Positions 15,447-24,300 are shown, numbered from the stretch's first letter. The stretch: DNA of 64,000 bases from Chloroflexota bacterium (GCA_014360755.1 JACIWX010000003.1:153678-217677); one strand, 5' to 3'. Notes: generated by a model from the letters alone, not told the origin. Numbers and translations: made by a program.

Positions 15447-16847
15447 TTGCTATTCCAGCGAGGTACATTGACCGAACAATTATCCCTTTTTCCACAACTC
15501 AGTTTAAAAGAGCGCACAGACCAGTTGATCGAGTTCCGCTGGCTTTTTGTGGTGGGTGCTCTGATTGGTATTTCAATCGGTAACCTTGTTTTCCCCGAAT
15601 CGCTGCCCATACCCATTTTGCTCGTCATCACGGCGGCGATGGCTATCGGCAACGGCTTGTTGTGGTGGTACGCTAGGCGTTTGGCTGCTTCTCCGGCGGA
15701 AGGCCGGGAAGCACGCTATTTGAGGTTTGCCCATGTGCAAATTGTCCTGGACATTGTCGCGCTCACTGTGCTCCTCCATTTTACAGGTGGAATTGAAAAT
15801 CCACTTTACCTGTTGTATATTGTGTATGTTACCGTAGCCAGCATCCTTTTAGCTCGCCTCTATAGTTTCCTCTATGCTGGGCTTTCGACTGCGCTCTTCT
15901 CTGGCCTCGTGCTTGCTGAGTACTGGCAATTCATCCCACATGTGCACCTAGCCGGCTTTGTCTCTCCACAGCGTTATCAACGCGGCCTTTACGTAACGGT
16001 GGTATTATTTGCCTTAGGGTTCACCTTGTTCTTCTGTGCCTATCTTGCTTCTTCTATCGCGGAGATGTTGCGGCGTCGGGAAAAGGAGCTGCTTGAAGCC
16101 AATCTCTCCTGCGAGATGCGCGCAGGAGAATTGGCGAAGTTGAATGCCAGGCTAGCCGAATTGGATAAGTCACGCTCCCAATTCATCCGGTTGGTGACAC
16201 ATGAGCTGCGTGCACCAGTGGCGGCGATCCAGAGCTACTTGCGCTTAATCCTGGATGGATATGTGCCACCCGAAAAACAAAGGGAGATCATCGAAAAATC
16301 AGAACGACGTGCGCTGGAGCAATTGGCGCTGATCAGTGATCTGCTTGAACTGGCCCGTTTGCAGGACAGGCGGGCCGAAGCTGAACCGGAATTGGTAGAT
16401 GTTGCCGCGGTGCTGCGCAGTGTCACGGACTTGATGCAAGCCCGTGCCGAGGACAAGGATTTGCTCTTCAGTGTACAAATAGAGCCAAATGTCCCTCCGG
16501 TTCGGGCTACCCCCGAACATATTAAGCAACTATGGACGAACCTGATCAGCAATGCCATTAAGTACACCGAACCCGGTGGCATTGTAGTTGTTACTCTGTC
16601 GCAGAATCCCAATTACGTGGTGGGCACAGTGCGTGACACGGGTATTGGCATGACCCCGGAACAGATGTCGCATCTCTTTGAGGAGTTCTATCGCACAGAA
16701 GAAGCGAAGGCGATGGAGCGCCAAGGGACTGGCTTAGGGCTTGCGATTGTGAAACGCATTGTCGAGTCATACGGGGGTAGGATTTGGGTGGAGTCAGAAA
16801 AGGGCAAGGGCAGTAAGTTCAGTTTTGCCTTGCCCAAAGCGATGTAA
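15447..16847 (+). CDS. Membrane sensor histidine kinase
   Basis: A 466-residue kinase with five or six membrane segments between about residues 28 and 208, a short coiled linker, a HisKA domain (THELRAPVAAIQSYL, His near 252) and a complete HATPase (N-box LWTNLISNAIKY, G1 RDTGIGM, F-box LFEEFYR, G2 GTGLGLAIVKRI). There is no PAS or HAMP domain, so sensing is probably by the membrane part. The only available starts are TTG codons (15447 or 15468). It ends the receiver/NuoEF/ACT locus and has no DNA-binding partner of its own beside it, so the four receivers upstream are its likely targets. Confidence 0.93.
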   Translation: MLFQRGTLTEQLSLFPQLSLKERTDQLIEFRWLFVVGALIGISIGNLVFPESLPIPILLVITAAMAIGNGLLWWYARRLAASPAEGREARYLRFAHVQIVLDIVALTVLLHFTGGIENPLYLLYIVYVTVASILLARLYSFLYAGLSTALFSGLVLAEYWQFIPHVHLAGFVSPQRYQRGLYVTVVLFALGFTLFFCAYLASSIAEMLRRREKELLEANLSCEMRAGELAKLNARLAELDKSRSQFIRLVTHELRAPVAAIQSYLRLILDGYVPPEKQREIIEKSERRALEQLALISDLLELARLQDRRAEAEPELVDVAAVLRSVTDLMQARAEDKDLLFSVQIEPNVPPVRATPEHIKQLWTNLISNAIKYTEPGGIVVVTLSQNPNYVVGTVRDTGIGMTPEQMSHLFEEFYRTEEAKAMERQGTGLGLAIVKRIVESYGGRIWVESEKGKGSKFSFALPKAM

Positions 16848-16858
16848 GGGCTCCTGTA

Positions 16859-17037
16859 GAGAGTGTTGAAAAAGCCCTTTCAATGTCATGCTGAACCTTC
16901 GCCCTGAGCCAAGCGAAGGGGAAGTGAAGCATCTCACGGTACTTGGAAAAATACGGCTAAAGTTACGCAAGACCCCTTCGTTGCACTCAGGGCAGGCTCT
17001 TCGCTTTGCTCAGGGTGACAGGATTTTTAACACTCTC
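16859..17037 (+). mobile_element. MITE-like element copy 1 (179 bp)
   Basis: The ends are inverted repeats (GAGAGTGTTGAAAA on the left, its near-complement ending CACTCTC on the right). The 5-bp direct repeat CTGTA flanks it at 16854-16858 and 17038-17042. It has no coding capacity and lies between the histidine-kinase stop and that gene's terminator. Confidence 0.85.
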
Positions 17038-17055
17038 CTGTAGAAGAAGTCCAAG

Positions 17056-17084
17056 AGGCAATCCGTTATGGGATTGCCTTTTTT
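17056..17084 (+). terminator. Rho-independent terminator of the histidine-kinase operon
   Basis: AGGCAATCC (17056-17064) pairs with GGATTGCCT (17071-17079) across a six-base loop and is followed by a run of T. It lies 209 bases after the kinase stop, pushed away by the MITE-like insertion. Confidence 0.88.
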
Positions 17085-17096
17085 GTTGTAAGCAAC

Positions 17097-17567
17097 CTAC
17101 AGAGAGCCCATCAGGCGTTTGAAAGTCAAGCCTTTGGCTTCTTTCAACCTCTTATTGATCTGGCCGGCCAGCTCTTTCATGACAACAAAGCCCATGTGGC
17201 TATCACGTTCCAACAACTCGTTCAGTTTTTTGCCATCAATGGCGATGAGGCGCACGTCGGTGAGACACAAGCCGGAAGCAGTCATCCGGCGAGGCTTGAC
17301 CAGGGATGACCAGCCCATAAAATCCCCTGGCTTGTCCAGGAGGATTGTGGCATCCTGGCAGTAGTCGGGTTGGGGGCAGATTTCATATTGCAGGCTTACC
17401 TTTCCCTCCAGCAGGATGTAGAAAGTGGTTGCTTCATCTCCCTCGCTGAACATAAGGGTACCCTGTTTGTAACTCTCCTCACGCGCAAAGGGGAGGATCT
17501 GCTGCAATTCCTCATCCGTCAGTTCGGAGAATAATTCGCAGGTACGTAATTGATCAATAGTAACCAC
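17097..17567 (-). CDS. Cyclic-nucleotide-binding (Crp-type sensor) domain protein without a DNA-binding domain
   Basis: This 156-residue protein has the Crp/Fnr effector fold (FSELTDEELQQILPFA; FSEGDEATTFYILLEGKVSL) followed by the long dimerisation helix, and then stops. The winged helix expected in a full Crp protein (about 220 residues) is absent. The phosphate-binding cassette is not the canonical PGELRAS, so cAMP binding is doubtful. The start is a GTG with AAAGGAGG five bases upstream. It has its own promoter downstream of hypE. The protein may be a ligand or redox sensor acting through protein contacts. Confidence 0.85.
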   Translation of the reverse strand: MVTIDQLRTCELFSELTDEELQQILPFAREESYKQGTLMFSEGDEATTFYILLEGKVSLQYEICPQPDYCQDATILLDKPGDFMGWSSLVKPRRMTASGLCLTDVRLIAIDGKKLNELLERDSHMGFVVMKELAGQINKRLKEAKGLTFKRLMGSL

Positions 17568-17605
17568 AACTGCCTCCTTTGTTGGCTTATACTCCCAACC
17601 ACTCT

Positions 17606-17634
17606 ATTATACCATACAAACTCCCGTGCTCCAA
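17606..17634 (-). promoter_or_regulatory. Promoter of the cNMP-binding protein gene
   Basis: On the minus strand a perfect TATAAT (17606-17611) with TGG extended -10 lies 17 bases from TTGGAG (17629-17634), in the gap between hypE and this gene. Confidence 0.65.
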
Positions 17635-17651
17635 GGAGGGCTGGCAAGGTT

Positions 17652-18668
17652 CTAACAGATTCTAGGCAGTTGCGCACCAGCCAGCATGTCGAGAATCCGA
17701 TGAGCCCCAAGAGTGGTATGCAGTATAACTTTTCCAGGGTGAGCAGCCGTAACATGCCCAATAGTAACTGTTTCGCGGCCATGAGGGTGTCGGCGCATGG
17801 CAGCTAGTATCGCGCTTTCAGCCTCCGGTGCCACGATGGCCACCAGCTTTCCCTCATTTGCCGCATAGAAGGCGTCAATTCCCAGTAATTCACACGCAGC
17901 ATGTACGCTTTCGGGGATGGGCACACGGGCTTCCTCTATTTCTATACCCACCTGGCTTTGAGCTGCCAGTTCATTGAGCGTGGTTGCCAGCCCACCACGG
18001 GTTGGATCGCGCAGGCAATGGATACGCATATCGGCCTGTAGCATGGCTGCTACCAGGCTATTGAGCGGTGCACAGTCGCTGTGCAGAGGAAAGGAAAAGC
18101 GTAGTCCTTCGCGTTGGCTCATGACTGCCAAACCGTGCAAGCCAATAGGGCCACTGAGAATCACCACGTCGCCTGGTTGTGCATTTGCGCCAGAAATATG
18201 CACTCCCTTAGGCACAATGCCTACGCCTGCTGTGTTGATAAAGATCTGATCCGCATTGCCTCGGTCAACTACTTTGGTGTCCCCAGTGATAATTTCCACG
18301 CCTGCCTCGTCCGCAGTTCTGGCCATGGAAGCCACGATCTGTTCCAAGTCAGACAATGGAAGCCCTTCTTCTAGAATAAAGCTGGCGGTCAGATAGAGTG
18401 GCTGTGCACCAACCATAGCCAGGTCGTTCACAGTGCCGCAAATGGCGAGTTTGCCAATGTCCCCGCCTGGGAAAAAAATTGGTTGGATGACATAGCTATC
18501 TGTGGTCAACGCCCACTGTACCTCTGTAGAAGAGGAATGCCTCCATACTGCGGCATCATCTCGCATAGCGAGCAAAGGGCTGCGAAAATGTTTCAGGAAG
18601 ACGTTGCGAATTAGGTCATGGGTTAGTTTTCCACCACTGCCATGAGCGAGAAGGACTTCTTTAGCCAT
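17652..18668 (-). CDS. hypE: Hydrogenase maturation protein HypE
   Basis: A 338-residue PurM/ThiL-like ATPase that dehydrates the carbamoyl group on its C-terminal cysteine to a cyano group for the [NiFe] site. The N-terminal LAHGSGGKLTHDLI, the metal/ATP segment GDTKVVDRGNADQIF, the DPTRGGLATTLNE motif and the terminal PRIC, whose last residue is the carrier Cys, are all present. It starts directly after the hypD stop and is the last of hypABFCDE. The substrate hydrogenase is probably the HoxYH-type enzyme at 25733-27717. Confidence 0.97.
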   Translation of the reverse strand: MAKEVLLAHGSGGKLTHDLIRNVFLKHFRSPLLAMRDDAAVWRHSSSTEVQWALTTDSYVIQPIFFPGGDIGKLAICGTVNDLAMVGAQPLYLTASFILEEGLPLSDLEQIVASMARTADEAGVEIITGDTKVVDRGNADQIFINTAGVGIVPKGVHISGANAQPGDVVILSGPIGLHGLAVMSQREGLRFSFPLHSDCAPLNSLVAAMLQADMRIHCLRDPTRGGLATTLNELAAQSQVGIEIEEARVPIPESVHAACELLGIDAFYAANEGKLVAIVAPEAESAILAAMRRHPHGRETVTIGHVTAAHPGKVILHTTLGAHRILDMLAGAQLPRIC

Positions 18669-19754
18669 TTATGCCTCACTATATTGCATGTAGGCGGCGC
18701 AGGCGCCTTCGCTGGAGACCATGCATGGCCCGATGGGATGCTCAGGGGTGCAAACACGCGCGAATAAAGGGCATTGAGGGGGTTCTGTCACCCCGCGCAG
18801 CACCTCGCCGCAGCGACAGCCCGCAGGTTCTTGAGAAGGGCTGATTTGTACGGGGAAATGAAGCGCGGCGTCGAATGCACGATACTGCTCACGTAACAAT
18901 AGGCCGCTAGAAGGGACAACGCCTAATCCGCGCCACTCTGCCGGGCCAATCTGGAAGACTTGGTCCATCAGTTCCTGGGCTCTGCGATTGCCCTCTGGAC
19001 GCACACTGCGTGCATAGCGATTGCTCACCGCCGGAGTGTGTGCCTCGATCATGTCCACCAGAGCGTAGATAGCCCACAGGATGTCCAATGGTTCGAAGCC
19101 AGCGATAGCGCAGGGGATGCCATAATCGTTTGGCAGGAAGTTCCAACTGTCCGCACCGATGACAGTGGTAACGTGGCCAGGGCCAATAATGCCAGAGAGG
19201 TTAACCTCCCCCGCATCCAAAATGGCTTTGGTAGCCGGTGGAGTCAGCTTGTGCAAAGACAGGATGAAAAAGTTGTCCACATCTTCTTCCTGGGCCTGTA
19301 AGATGGCGGCAGCTACTGTTGGCGCAGTAGTCTCAAAACCAATAGCCAGGAAGATCAGGGGGCGGTCGGGGTTAGCCCGCGCGATAGATAGGGCATCCAA
19401 ACTGGAGTACACCATGCGCACATCTGCGCCTTGAGCCTTGGCGTCCTGCAACGTGCCATTGCTGCCGGGCACGCGCATCATGTCGCCAAATGTGGCTACA
19501 ATGACCCCTGGCAGGTGAGCCATCGCGATGGCTCGATCCAGATCGCTGCTGGCGGTAACGCAGACGGGACATCCAGGGCCAGAGAGTAGGGTTACTGTGC
19601 ACGGCAATAACTGCCGCAAGCCAAATTTGAAAATGGCGTGGGTATGCCCGCCACAGAATTCCATCAGTCGGACTGGATGTGTAGAGCGCTTGTGGATCAA
19701 GTGTAGCAGCCTCTGCGCTTTTTCTGGGTCGCGAAACTCGTCAATGTACTTCAT
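18669..19754 (-). CDS. hypD: Hydrogenase maturation protein HypD
   Basis: A 361-residue Fe-S scaffold protein on which, with HypC, the Fe(CN)2CO unit is built. Conserved cysteine motifs are visible: MEFCGGHTHAIFKFG, SGPGCPVCVT and, near the C-terminus, four cysteines for the [4Fe-4S] cluster within CRCGEV, QCPLF and PIGPCMV. Its ATG overlaps the hypC stop by four bases. Confidence 0.97.
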   Translation of the reverse strand: MKYIDEFRDPEKAQRLLHLIHKRSTHPVRLMEFCGGHTHAIFKFGLRQLLPCTVTLLSGPGCPVCVTASSDLDRAIAMAHLPGVIVATFGDMMRVPGSNGTLQDAKAQGADVRMVYSSLDALSIARANPDRPLIFLAIGFETTAPTVAAAILQAQEEDVDNFFILSLHKLTPPATKAILDAGEVNLSGIIGPGHVTTVIGADSWNFLPNDYGIPCAIAGFEPLDILWAIYALVDMIEAHTPAVSNRYARSVRPEGNRRAQELMDQVFQIGPAEWRGLGVVPSSGLLLREQYRAFDAALHFPVQISPSQEPAGCRCGEVLRGVTEPPQCPLFARVCTPEHPIGPCMVSSEGACAAYMQYSEA

Positions 19755-20038
19755 TTTCCACTCAGTTCATGGTTCGGGGCAGATTGACTGACTGGATTGT
19801 CTGTATCTTGCAGCATCTGGGCGGTGAACTCATCCAGTTCTTGAAATAGTTTGAGTGTTTCCAAGGCTTCTGCCTCATCGAGAACGCTAATGGCAAATCC
19901 TGTGTGGATGACAACATAGTCACCAACACGCGCCTCAGGGGTAAGTGCAACGCTAATCCGTCTGCGCACCCCGCTAAAATCAACCTCCGCTTCTTGACCT
20001 TCAATGGACAGGATTCGAGCAGGTACAGCTAGACACAT
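19751..20038 (-). CDS. hypC: Hydrogenase maturation chaperone HypC
   Basis: A 95-residue protein beginning MCLAVPARI, whose Cys2 (after Met removal, the N-terminal Cys) binds the iron unit together with HypD. The OB-like core (VDFSGVRRRISVAL; GDYVVIHTGFAISVLDE) is typical. The C-terminal tail after residue 80 is longer than in short HypC proteins and not conserved. It lies between hypF and hypD and overlaps hypD. Confidence 0.96.
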   Translation of the reverse strand: MCLAVPARILSIEGQEAEVDFSGVRRRISVALTPEARVGDYVVIHTGFAISVLDEAEALETLKLFQELDEFTAQMLQDTDNPVSQSAPNHELSGK

Positions 20039-20067
20039 CTTTTATCTCCGTATTCCATAGTTACAAG

Positions 20068-22446
20068 TTACTGCGAGGATTGAAAATGGGCAATCATTGC
20101 CTGACCCAAAGACAATCCACCATCATTGCAGGGCACCTGGCGATGCACCAAGATGCGAAACCCCTGCTTTTTCAGATCCTCCACAGCCAGGCGGAGGAGT
20201 TGGCGATTTTGAAAACATCCCCCGGACAGCGCCACGGTATTGAGACCTGTTTCCTCACGCATGAGCAGGCTCATTTGCACGATGATCTCGGCCATTGTAT
20301 TGTGAAAAGCCGCCGCGATTTCCGATGGGGGTTTCCCTGCCTGGATGTCTTGAACCAGAGCCGCGAGGAGCGTTTCCAGGTGTACCACGCGCTTCCCGTC
20401 ATCCGCGTCAATTGAGAAGGGATACTGTTTTCCTCTGTCGCGCTGGATATCCCCAGCAATCATTTCCAACTCAATGGCTGCCTGTGCTTCATAACTGGTC
20501 TCCAGGCAAATGCCGAGCAAGGCGCTCACAGCATCGAATAATCGCCCACAGGACGATGTAAGGGGGGTGTTAATGCCTTGATCTACCATTTGTTGAATGA
20601 TTTCGGCTTCCTGAGCTGGTACGGAAGCGAGGAATGGCAATGCAGGGATTTCTCTCAGGCAATAGTGCAGATAGCCAAAGGCTATGCGATACGGCTTGCG
20701 AGTCGCGGCATCTCCTCCTGGTAAGGGGAGGTACTGAAGATGCCCAAAGCGTTCGCATGAGGAATAGCCCGCAATGAGGAACTCGCCGCCCCAGATATGC
20801 TCATCGTTGCCAAGCCCTGTTCCATCCAGAGCTACCCCAATCACTGGTCCTGCCTCTAGAGGCCAATCGTTGTCCGCCAGACAACTGGCAATATGTGCAT
20901 GGTGGTGTTGAACCTCAAAGAGGGGCAGGCCCTCAGCCATCGCACGCTCTCGCGCATAGCGTGTGGCGAGGTAATCAGGATGCAGATCACATGCCAGCAT
21001 TTCTGGTTGGGTACGAAACAGGTGCTCGTAGAGTTTTACTGTGGCTTCAAAATGCTCCAACGTCTCCAGGTTTTCCATGTCACCGATGTGCTGGCTGACG
21101 AACGCGTACTGGTCGCGCGTCAGGCAGAAGGTGTTTTTCAGCTCAGCGCCGCAGGCTAGGATATTGCGCAGGGAGAAGGAAAGGCGAACGGGGTTGGGCG
21201 CATATCCGCGTGCCCGCCGTATGGGTTGCGGTTGCCCTGGCAGTGGTACAAACCAAACACTGTCATCATAGCGTGCGTAAATGTCGCGATTATGGAAGAG
21301 AAAAGCGTCGGCTAGAGAGGCCAAGCGGCGCAGTGCCTCATCGTTATCCTTCGCAATGGGTTCCTCAGACAAATTGCCGCTGGTCATCACCAATGGCCGG
21401 CCTACTTCCCTCAGCAGCAGATGGTGCAAAGGGGTGTAAGGCAGCATGACACCCAGATAGCGGTTGTTCGGGGCCACATCGCGCACCACCGATGATTCCT
21501 CCCGCCAACGCAACAACACTATGGGACTGGCGGGCGAGGTGAGCAATGCCGCTTCCTCTGGAGTTACCCAGCAGTGGCGCTGAATATCGTCTAGGCTGGG
21601 CATCATCAAAGCGAATGGTTTGTGGGGACGATGTTTGCGTTCACGCAGATGCCTCACTGCATCCTGATTTGTTGCATCACAGGCCAGGTGAAATCCACCT
21701 AACCCCTTCAATGCCAGGATAGCCCCCTGTTTGAGCAACTGGCTGGCAGCGATGATAACTTCCTTGTCCTTTCGGTCTTGGGGTACAGCGTTCGCAGCGT
21801 TTGATAAGGCATGGGAGCCCAAAGGAGGCAATGTGATGAGCTCTGAGCGCTCAACCAACCAAAGGTGAGGCCCGCAAACTGGACAGGCATTGGGCTGCGC
21901 GTGAAAACGCCGATTCGCGGGGTTTTCGTATTCTGCTTGGCACTCCGCGCACATGGTAAAATCGCGCATTGTCGTCTTGGGACGGTCATATGGGATATCC
22001 TCGATGATCGTAAAGCGTGGCCCACAGTTGGTGCAATTAATAAATGGATATCCGTAGCGCCTGTCTTGGGGATCGAACAACTCGCGCAGACAATCTGCAC
22101 AAGTGGCAATGTCCGGCGATACCAATTGATAAGCACCGGCCTGTGGCTGGCTTTCCAGGATAAGGAACTCACCATAGCCATTGGGCGATATATCGGTTAC
22201 GGAAAGGGACTCGATGCGCGCCAGCGGCGGAGCTTGCGTAGTCAGTTGGTCCACGAAAGCATCCAGCGCTTCCAAGGAGCCCTCAACCTCAATCTCGACG
22301 CCAGCTGAGGTATTGCGCACCCAGCCGTGTAATCCATGCGCTACTGCGAGATTGTACACAAAGGGACGGAATCCTACCCCTTGAACGATACCGGTAATTT
22401 CAATATGTTTTGCTGTTTGCACGTTTGAAATGGCTACTGTTTTCAC
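20068..22446 (-). CDS. hypF: Carbamoyltransferase HypF
   Basis: A 792-residue protein that makes the carbamoyl group for the CN ligands. Domains in order: acylphosphatase (GIVQGVGFRPFVYNLA), two zinc fingers (CADC with CTNC; CAEC with CPVC), a YrdC domain (LKQGAILALKGLGGFHLACD) and a Kae1-like carbamoyltransferase (FEVQHHHAHIASCLAD; ALDGTGLG). A GTG at 22446 that overlaps the hypB stop (GTGA) is taken as the start; the frame is open to 22476 inside hypB. The unusual gene order hypA-B-F-C-D-E is uninterrupted. Confidence 0.95.
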   Translation of the reverse strand: MKTVAISNVQTAKHIEITGIVQGVGFRPFVYNLAVAHGLHGWVRNTSAGVEIEVEGSLEALDAFVDQLTTQAPPLARIESLSVTDISPNGYGEFLILESQPQAGAYQLVSPDIATCADCLRELFDPQDRRYGYPFINCTNCGPRFTIIEDIPYDRPKTTMRDFTMCAECQAEYENPANRRFHAQPNACPVCGPHLWLVERSELITLPPLGSHALSNAANAVPQDRKDKEVIIAASQLLKQGAILALKGLGGFHLACDATNQDAVRHLRERKHRPHKPFALMMPSLDDIQRHCWVTPEEAALLTSPASPIVLLRWREESSVVRDVAPNNRYLGVMLPYTPLHHLLLREVGRPLVMTSGNLSEEPIAKDNDEALRRLASLADAFLFHNRDIYARYDDSVWFVPLPGQPQPIRRARGYAPNPVRLSFSLRNILACGAELKNTFCLTRDQYAFVSQHIGDMENLETLEHFEATVKLYEHLFRTQPEMLACDLHPDYLATRYARERAMAEGLPLFEVQHHHAHIASCLADNDWPLEAGPVIGVALDGTGLGNDEHIWGGEFLIAGYSSCERFGHLQYLPLPGGDAATRKPYRIAFGYLHYCLREIPALPFLASVPAQEAEIIQQMVDQGINTPLTSSCGRLFDAVSALLGICLETSYEAQAAIELEMIAGDIQRDRGKQYPFSIDADDGKRVVHLETLLAALVQDIQAGKPPSEIAAAFHNTMAEIIVQMSLLMREETGLNTVALSGGCFQNRQLLRLAVEDLKKQGFRILVHRQVPCNDGGLSLGQAMIAHFQSSQ

Positions 22447-23096
22447 CCTTTTCTTTCTCTTTGGTGCAAGACCCACTCTGCCCAGTCGTCTATGCCTTGG
22501 CCTGTCTCACAGGAGACCTCAAAAAATTTCACGTCTGGGTTCATGCCCAGCACCAACTTGCGAAATGCGTCTACGTCAAAACGCACGTAGGGCAGCAGGT
22601 CTATCTTATTGATGACCACGGCATCTACTGCTACAAAAATACTCGGGTATTTATAGGGCTTGTCATCGCCTTCAGGTACACTGGTGAGCATCACATTGAG
22701 GTCTTCGCCCAGTTTGAACTCCACGGGGCAGATGAGATTGCCTACGTTTTCAATCAGCAACAAGTCGAGATCAGCAAGAGGCAATTCCCCCAACGCGCGA
22801 CGCACCATTTGGGCTTCCAGGTGGCATTGGCCGCCTGTATTAATCTGCGCTACTGGCACCTCTTTCGTCGCCACATGGTCCGCATCCACCGTTGAAGCCA
22901 CATCTCCTTCAATAACGGCGATGCGCAGGCGATGGCGCAGTGCGTCAATGGTGCGCAAGATCAGGCTTGTCTTTCCGCTGCCAGGCGCAGCCATGATGTT
23001 GATAGTGCAAATGCCGTATTGATCCAGTATTTCCTTATTCTGCAATGCGATCTCATCATTGGCGCTGAGAATGCTTTCTACTATAGAAACTTTCAT
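22443..23096 (-). CDS. hypB: Hydrogenase nickel-insertion GTPase HypB
   Basis: A 217-residue GTPase that delivers nickel with HypA. Motifs: P-loop AAPGSGKTSLI, ENVGNLICPVEFKLGED (switch and metal-binding Cys region) and NKIDLLPY (base recognition). It lacks the His-rich or CxxCGC N-terminal extension some HypB proteins use to store nickel. It overlaps hypF by four bases. Confidence 0.97.
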   Translation of the reverse strand: MKVSIVESILSANDEIALQNKEILDQYGICTINIMAAPGSGKTSLILRTIDALRHRLRIAVIEGDVASTVDADHVATKEVPVAQINTGGQCHLEAQMVRRALGELPLADLDLLLIENVGNLICPVEFKLGEDLNVMLTSVPEGDDKPYKYPSIFVAVDAVVINKIDLLPYVRFDVDAFRKLVLGMNPDVKFFEVSCETGQGIDDWAEWVLHQRERKG

Positions 23097-23150
23097 GCGA
23101 TTGCTCCTTTAGATGACCGAGATGAACGTCTGGCGAGCACAAATTCGCCT

Positions 23151-23492
23151 CTATTCAATTTCTATGCTTTCTATCAGGAACTCACGGCCTTGGAGAATGT
23201 CACCGCCTACTGCTGAGCATTTCGGGCAAAGCCAGTTGGAATCCTTGAGTGTGAACTCTTCGCCACAAGCCCGACAGCGCAGACGCGCGGGAATACGCCG
23301 AATAGCCAGTTTTGCCCCTGCAGCAATCGTATCTGGACTGAGCATGTCGAAATAGAACTGAATGGAATCGTCAACAAATCCGGTTAGCTCACCAATGACC
23401 AGATGAATGGCGATAATGCGGCGCGCTCCGGCTCGCTGGGCATGCTCAAGCACAACATTCAACACGTTCTGAGTAACAGAGAGTTCATGCAT
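23151..23492 (-). CDS. hypA: Hydrogenase nickel metallochaperone HypA
   Basis: A 113-residue protein beginning MHELSVTQNV, where His2 is the nickel ligand. A zinc site follows, with CRACGEEF and CPKCS. The start at 23492 restores the conserved MHE; the frame extends three codons further. It is the first gene of the hyp operon, directly behind a strong promoter. Confidence 0.96.
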   Translation of the reverse strand: MHELSVTQNVLNVVLEHAQRAGARRIIAIHLVIGELTGFVDDSIQFYFDMLSPDTIAAGAKLAIRRIPARLRCRACGEEFTLKDSNWLCPKCSAVGGDILQGREFLIESIEIE

Positions 23493-23512
23493 TTTGGACA
23501 AATCCAGTCCTG

Positions 23513-23541
23513 ATTATACCACAGGTTTTTGCTTTTGACAA
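23513..23541 (-). promoter_or_regulatory. Promoter of the hypABFCDE operon
   Basis: TTGTCA (23536-23541) and TATAAT (23513-23518) on the minus strand are 17 bases apart with a TGG extended -10. Transcription should start about 14 bases before hypA. It shows that hyp expression does not depend on the upstream MobA-like gene. Confidence 0.8.
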
Positions 23542-23564
23542 GGTCTCTGCGATGAGGGGGTAGA

Positions 23565-24191
23565 TCATGTTCCCTTGCGCCTGGCTTCATTCCGTAAAGC
23601 TTGGCGAGCAATATCCAGGTCTTCCGGGGTATTGATGTTGAAGAAGGATAAGTGCTGGGGGTCGAAAAGATCAACCTCGTCCTGCTCTACGTAACGAATA
23701 CGTACCTCAGGGAAGAAGCTGACTATGCGTCTTTCGCCGCGCTCCAGCGCTTTAGCAATAGCAGGGAGGCAGGATTTGCTGTATATGGCATGCAAGGGCT
23801 CTACATTGCCAGCGAGGCGTGGAATCACGGCATCGAAATCGGCTGCGAGCAAGATCATATAGCGCAACAACTCCAAGTTGAGCAGGGGCATGTCACAAGC
23901 CACGAATAGCCCTCGCTCGTAGCGTATTGCTTGCAGACCTGCATCGATACTGCCCAAGGGACCTGAGTCAGGATGAACATCTGGGACGACACGCGCTGGC
24001 AACCGTGCGTACGCTGACTCTTCGTTCCCTACGATGATCAAGTCATCACTTAGTGTAGTCATAGTGTGGAAGATTCTTCTCAGTAGCCATTCGCCGTTGC
24101 GCTTGAGCAAAGGCTTTAAGGTCAATTTCTGGCTTCTTCCACTCATCATCAGGACTACCGTGCTGATTCTTGACATCATCTCCTCTTTCAT
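23565..24191 (-). CDS. MobA-like nucleotidyltransferase with a degenerate nucleotide loop
   Basis: A 208-residue protein with the MobA/GlgC-type fold: VACDMPLLNLELLRYM and FFNINTPEDLDIA match the metal-binding and C-terminal motifs of molybdenum cofactor guanylyltransferases. The N-terminal loop that binds the guanine nucleotide, normally LAGGxSxRMGxDK, reads LMMSGRSQKLTLK: one glycine, the MG and the Asp are lost. It may still be functional with another substrate, or be decaying. It sits between the hydrogenase operon terminator and the hyp promoter. MobA-type cofactor editing would suit a formate dehydrogenase, none of which is visible here. Confidence 0.75.
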   Translation of the reverse strand: MKEEMMSRISTVVLMMSGRSQKLTLKPLLKRNGEWLLRRIFHTMTTLSDDLIIVGNEESAYARLPARVVPDVHPDSGPLGSIDAGLQAIRYERGLFVACDMPLLNLELLRYMILLAADFDAVIPRLAGNVEPLHAIYSKSCLPAIAKALERGERRIVSFFPEVRIRYVEQDEVDLFDPQHLSFFNINTPEDLDIARQALRNEARRKGT

Positions 24192-24223
24192 GAGGTGCTG
24201 ACCATACTGTTAGCAATTGGGGG

Positions 24224-24260
24224 AAAAGCAAACGCGGGGTATTTAAACCTCGCGTTTGCT
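24224..24260 (-). terminator. Terminator of the hydrogenase/FNT operon
   Basis: A hairpin of about 14 bp (AGCAAACGCG and its complement, plus a GGT/ACC extension with one G-U) is followed on the minus strand by TTTT (24224-24227). It lies 40 bases after the FNT channel stop. Confidence 0.8.
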
Positions 24261-24300
24261 GATTATCTTCGGCTGCGGATCGCTCTTAAGATCTACCCGC

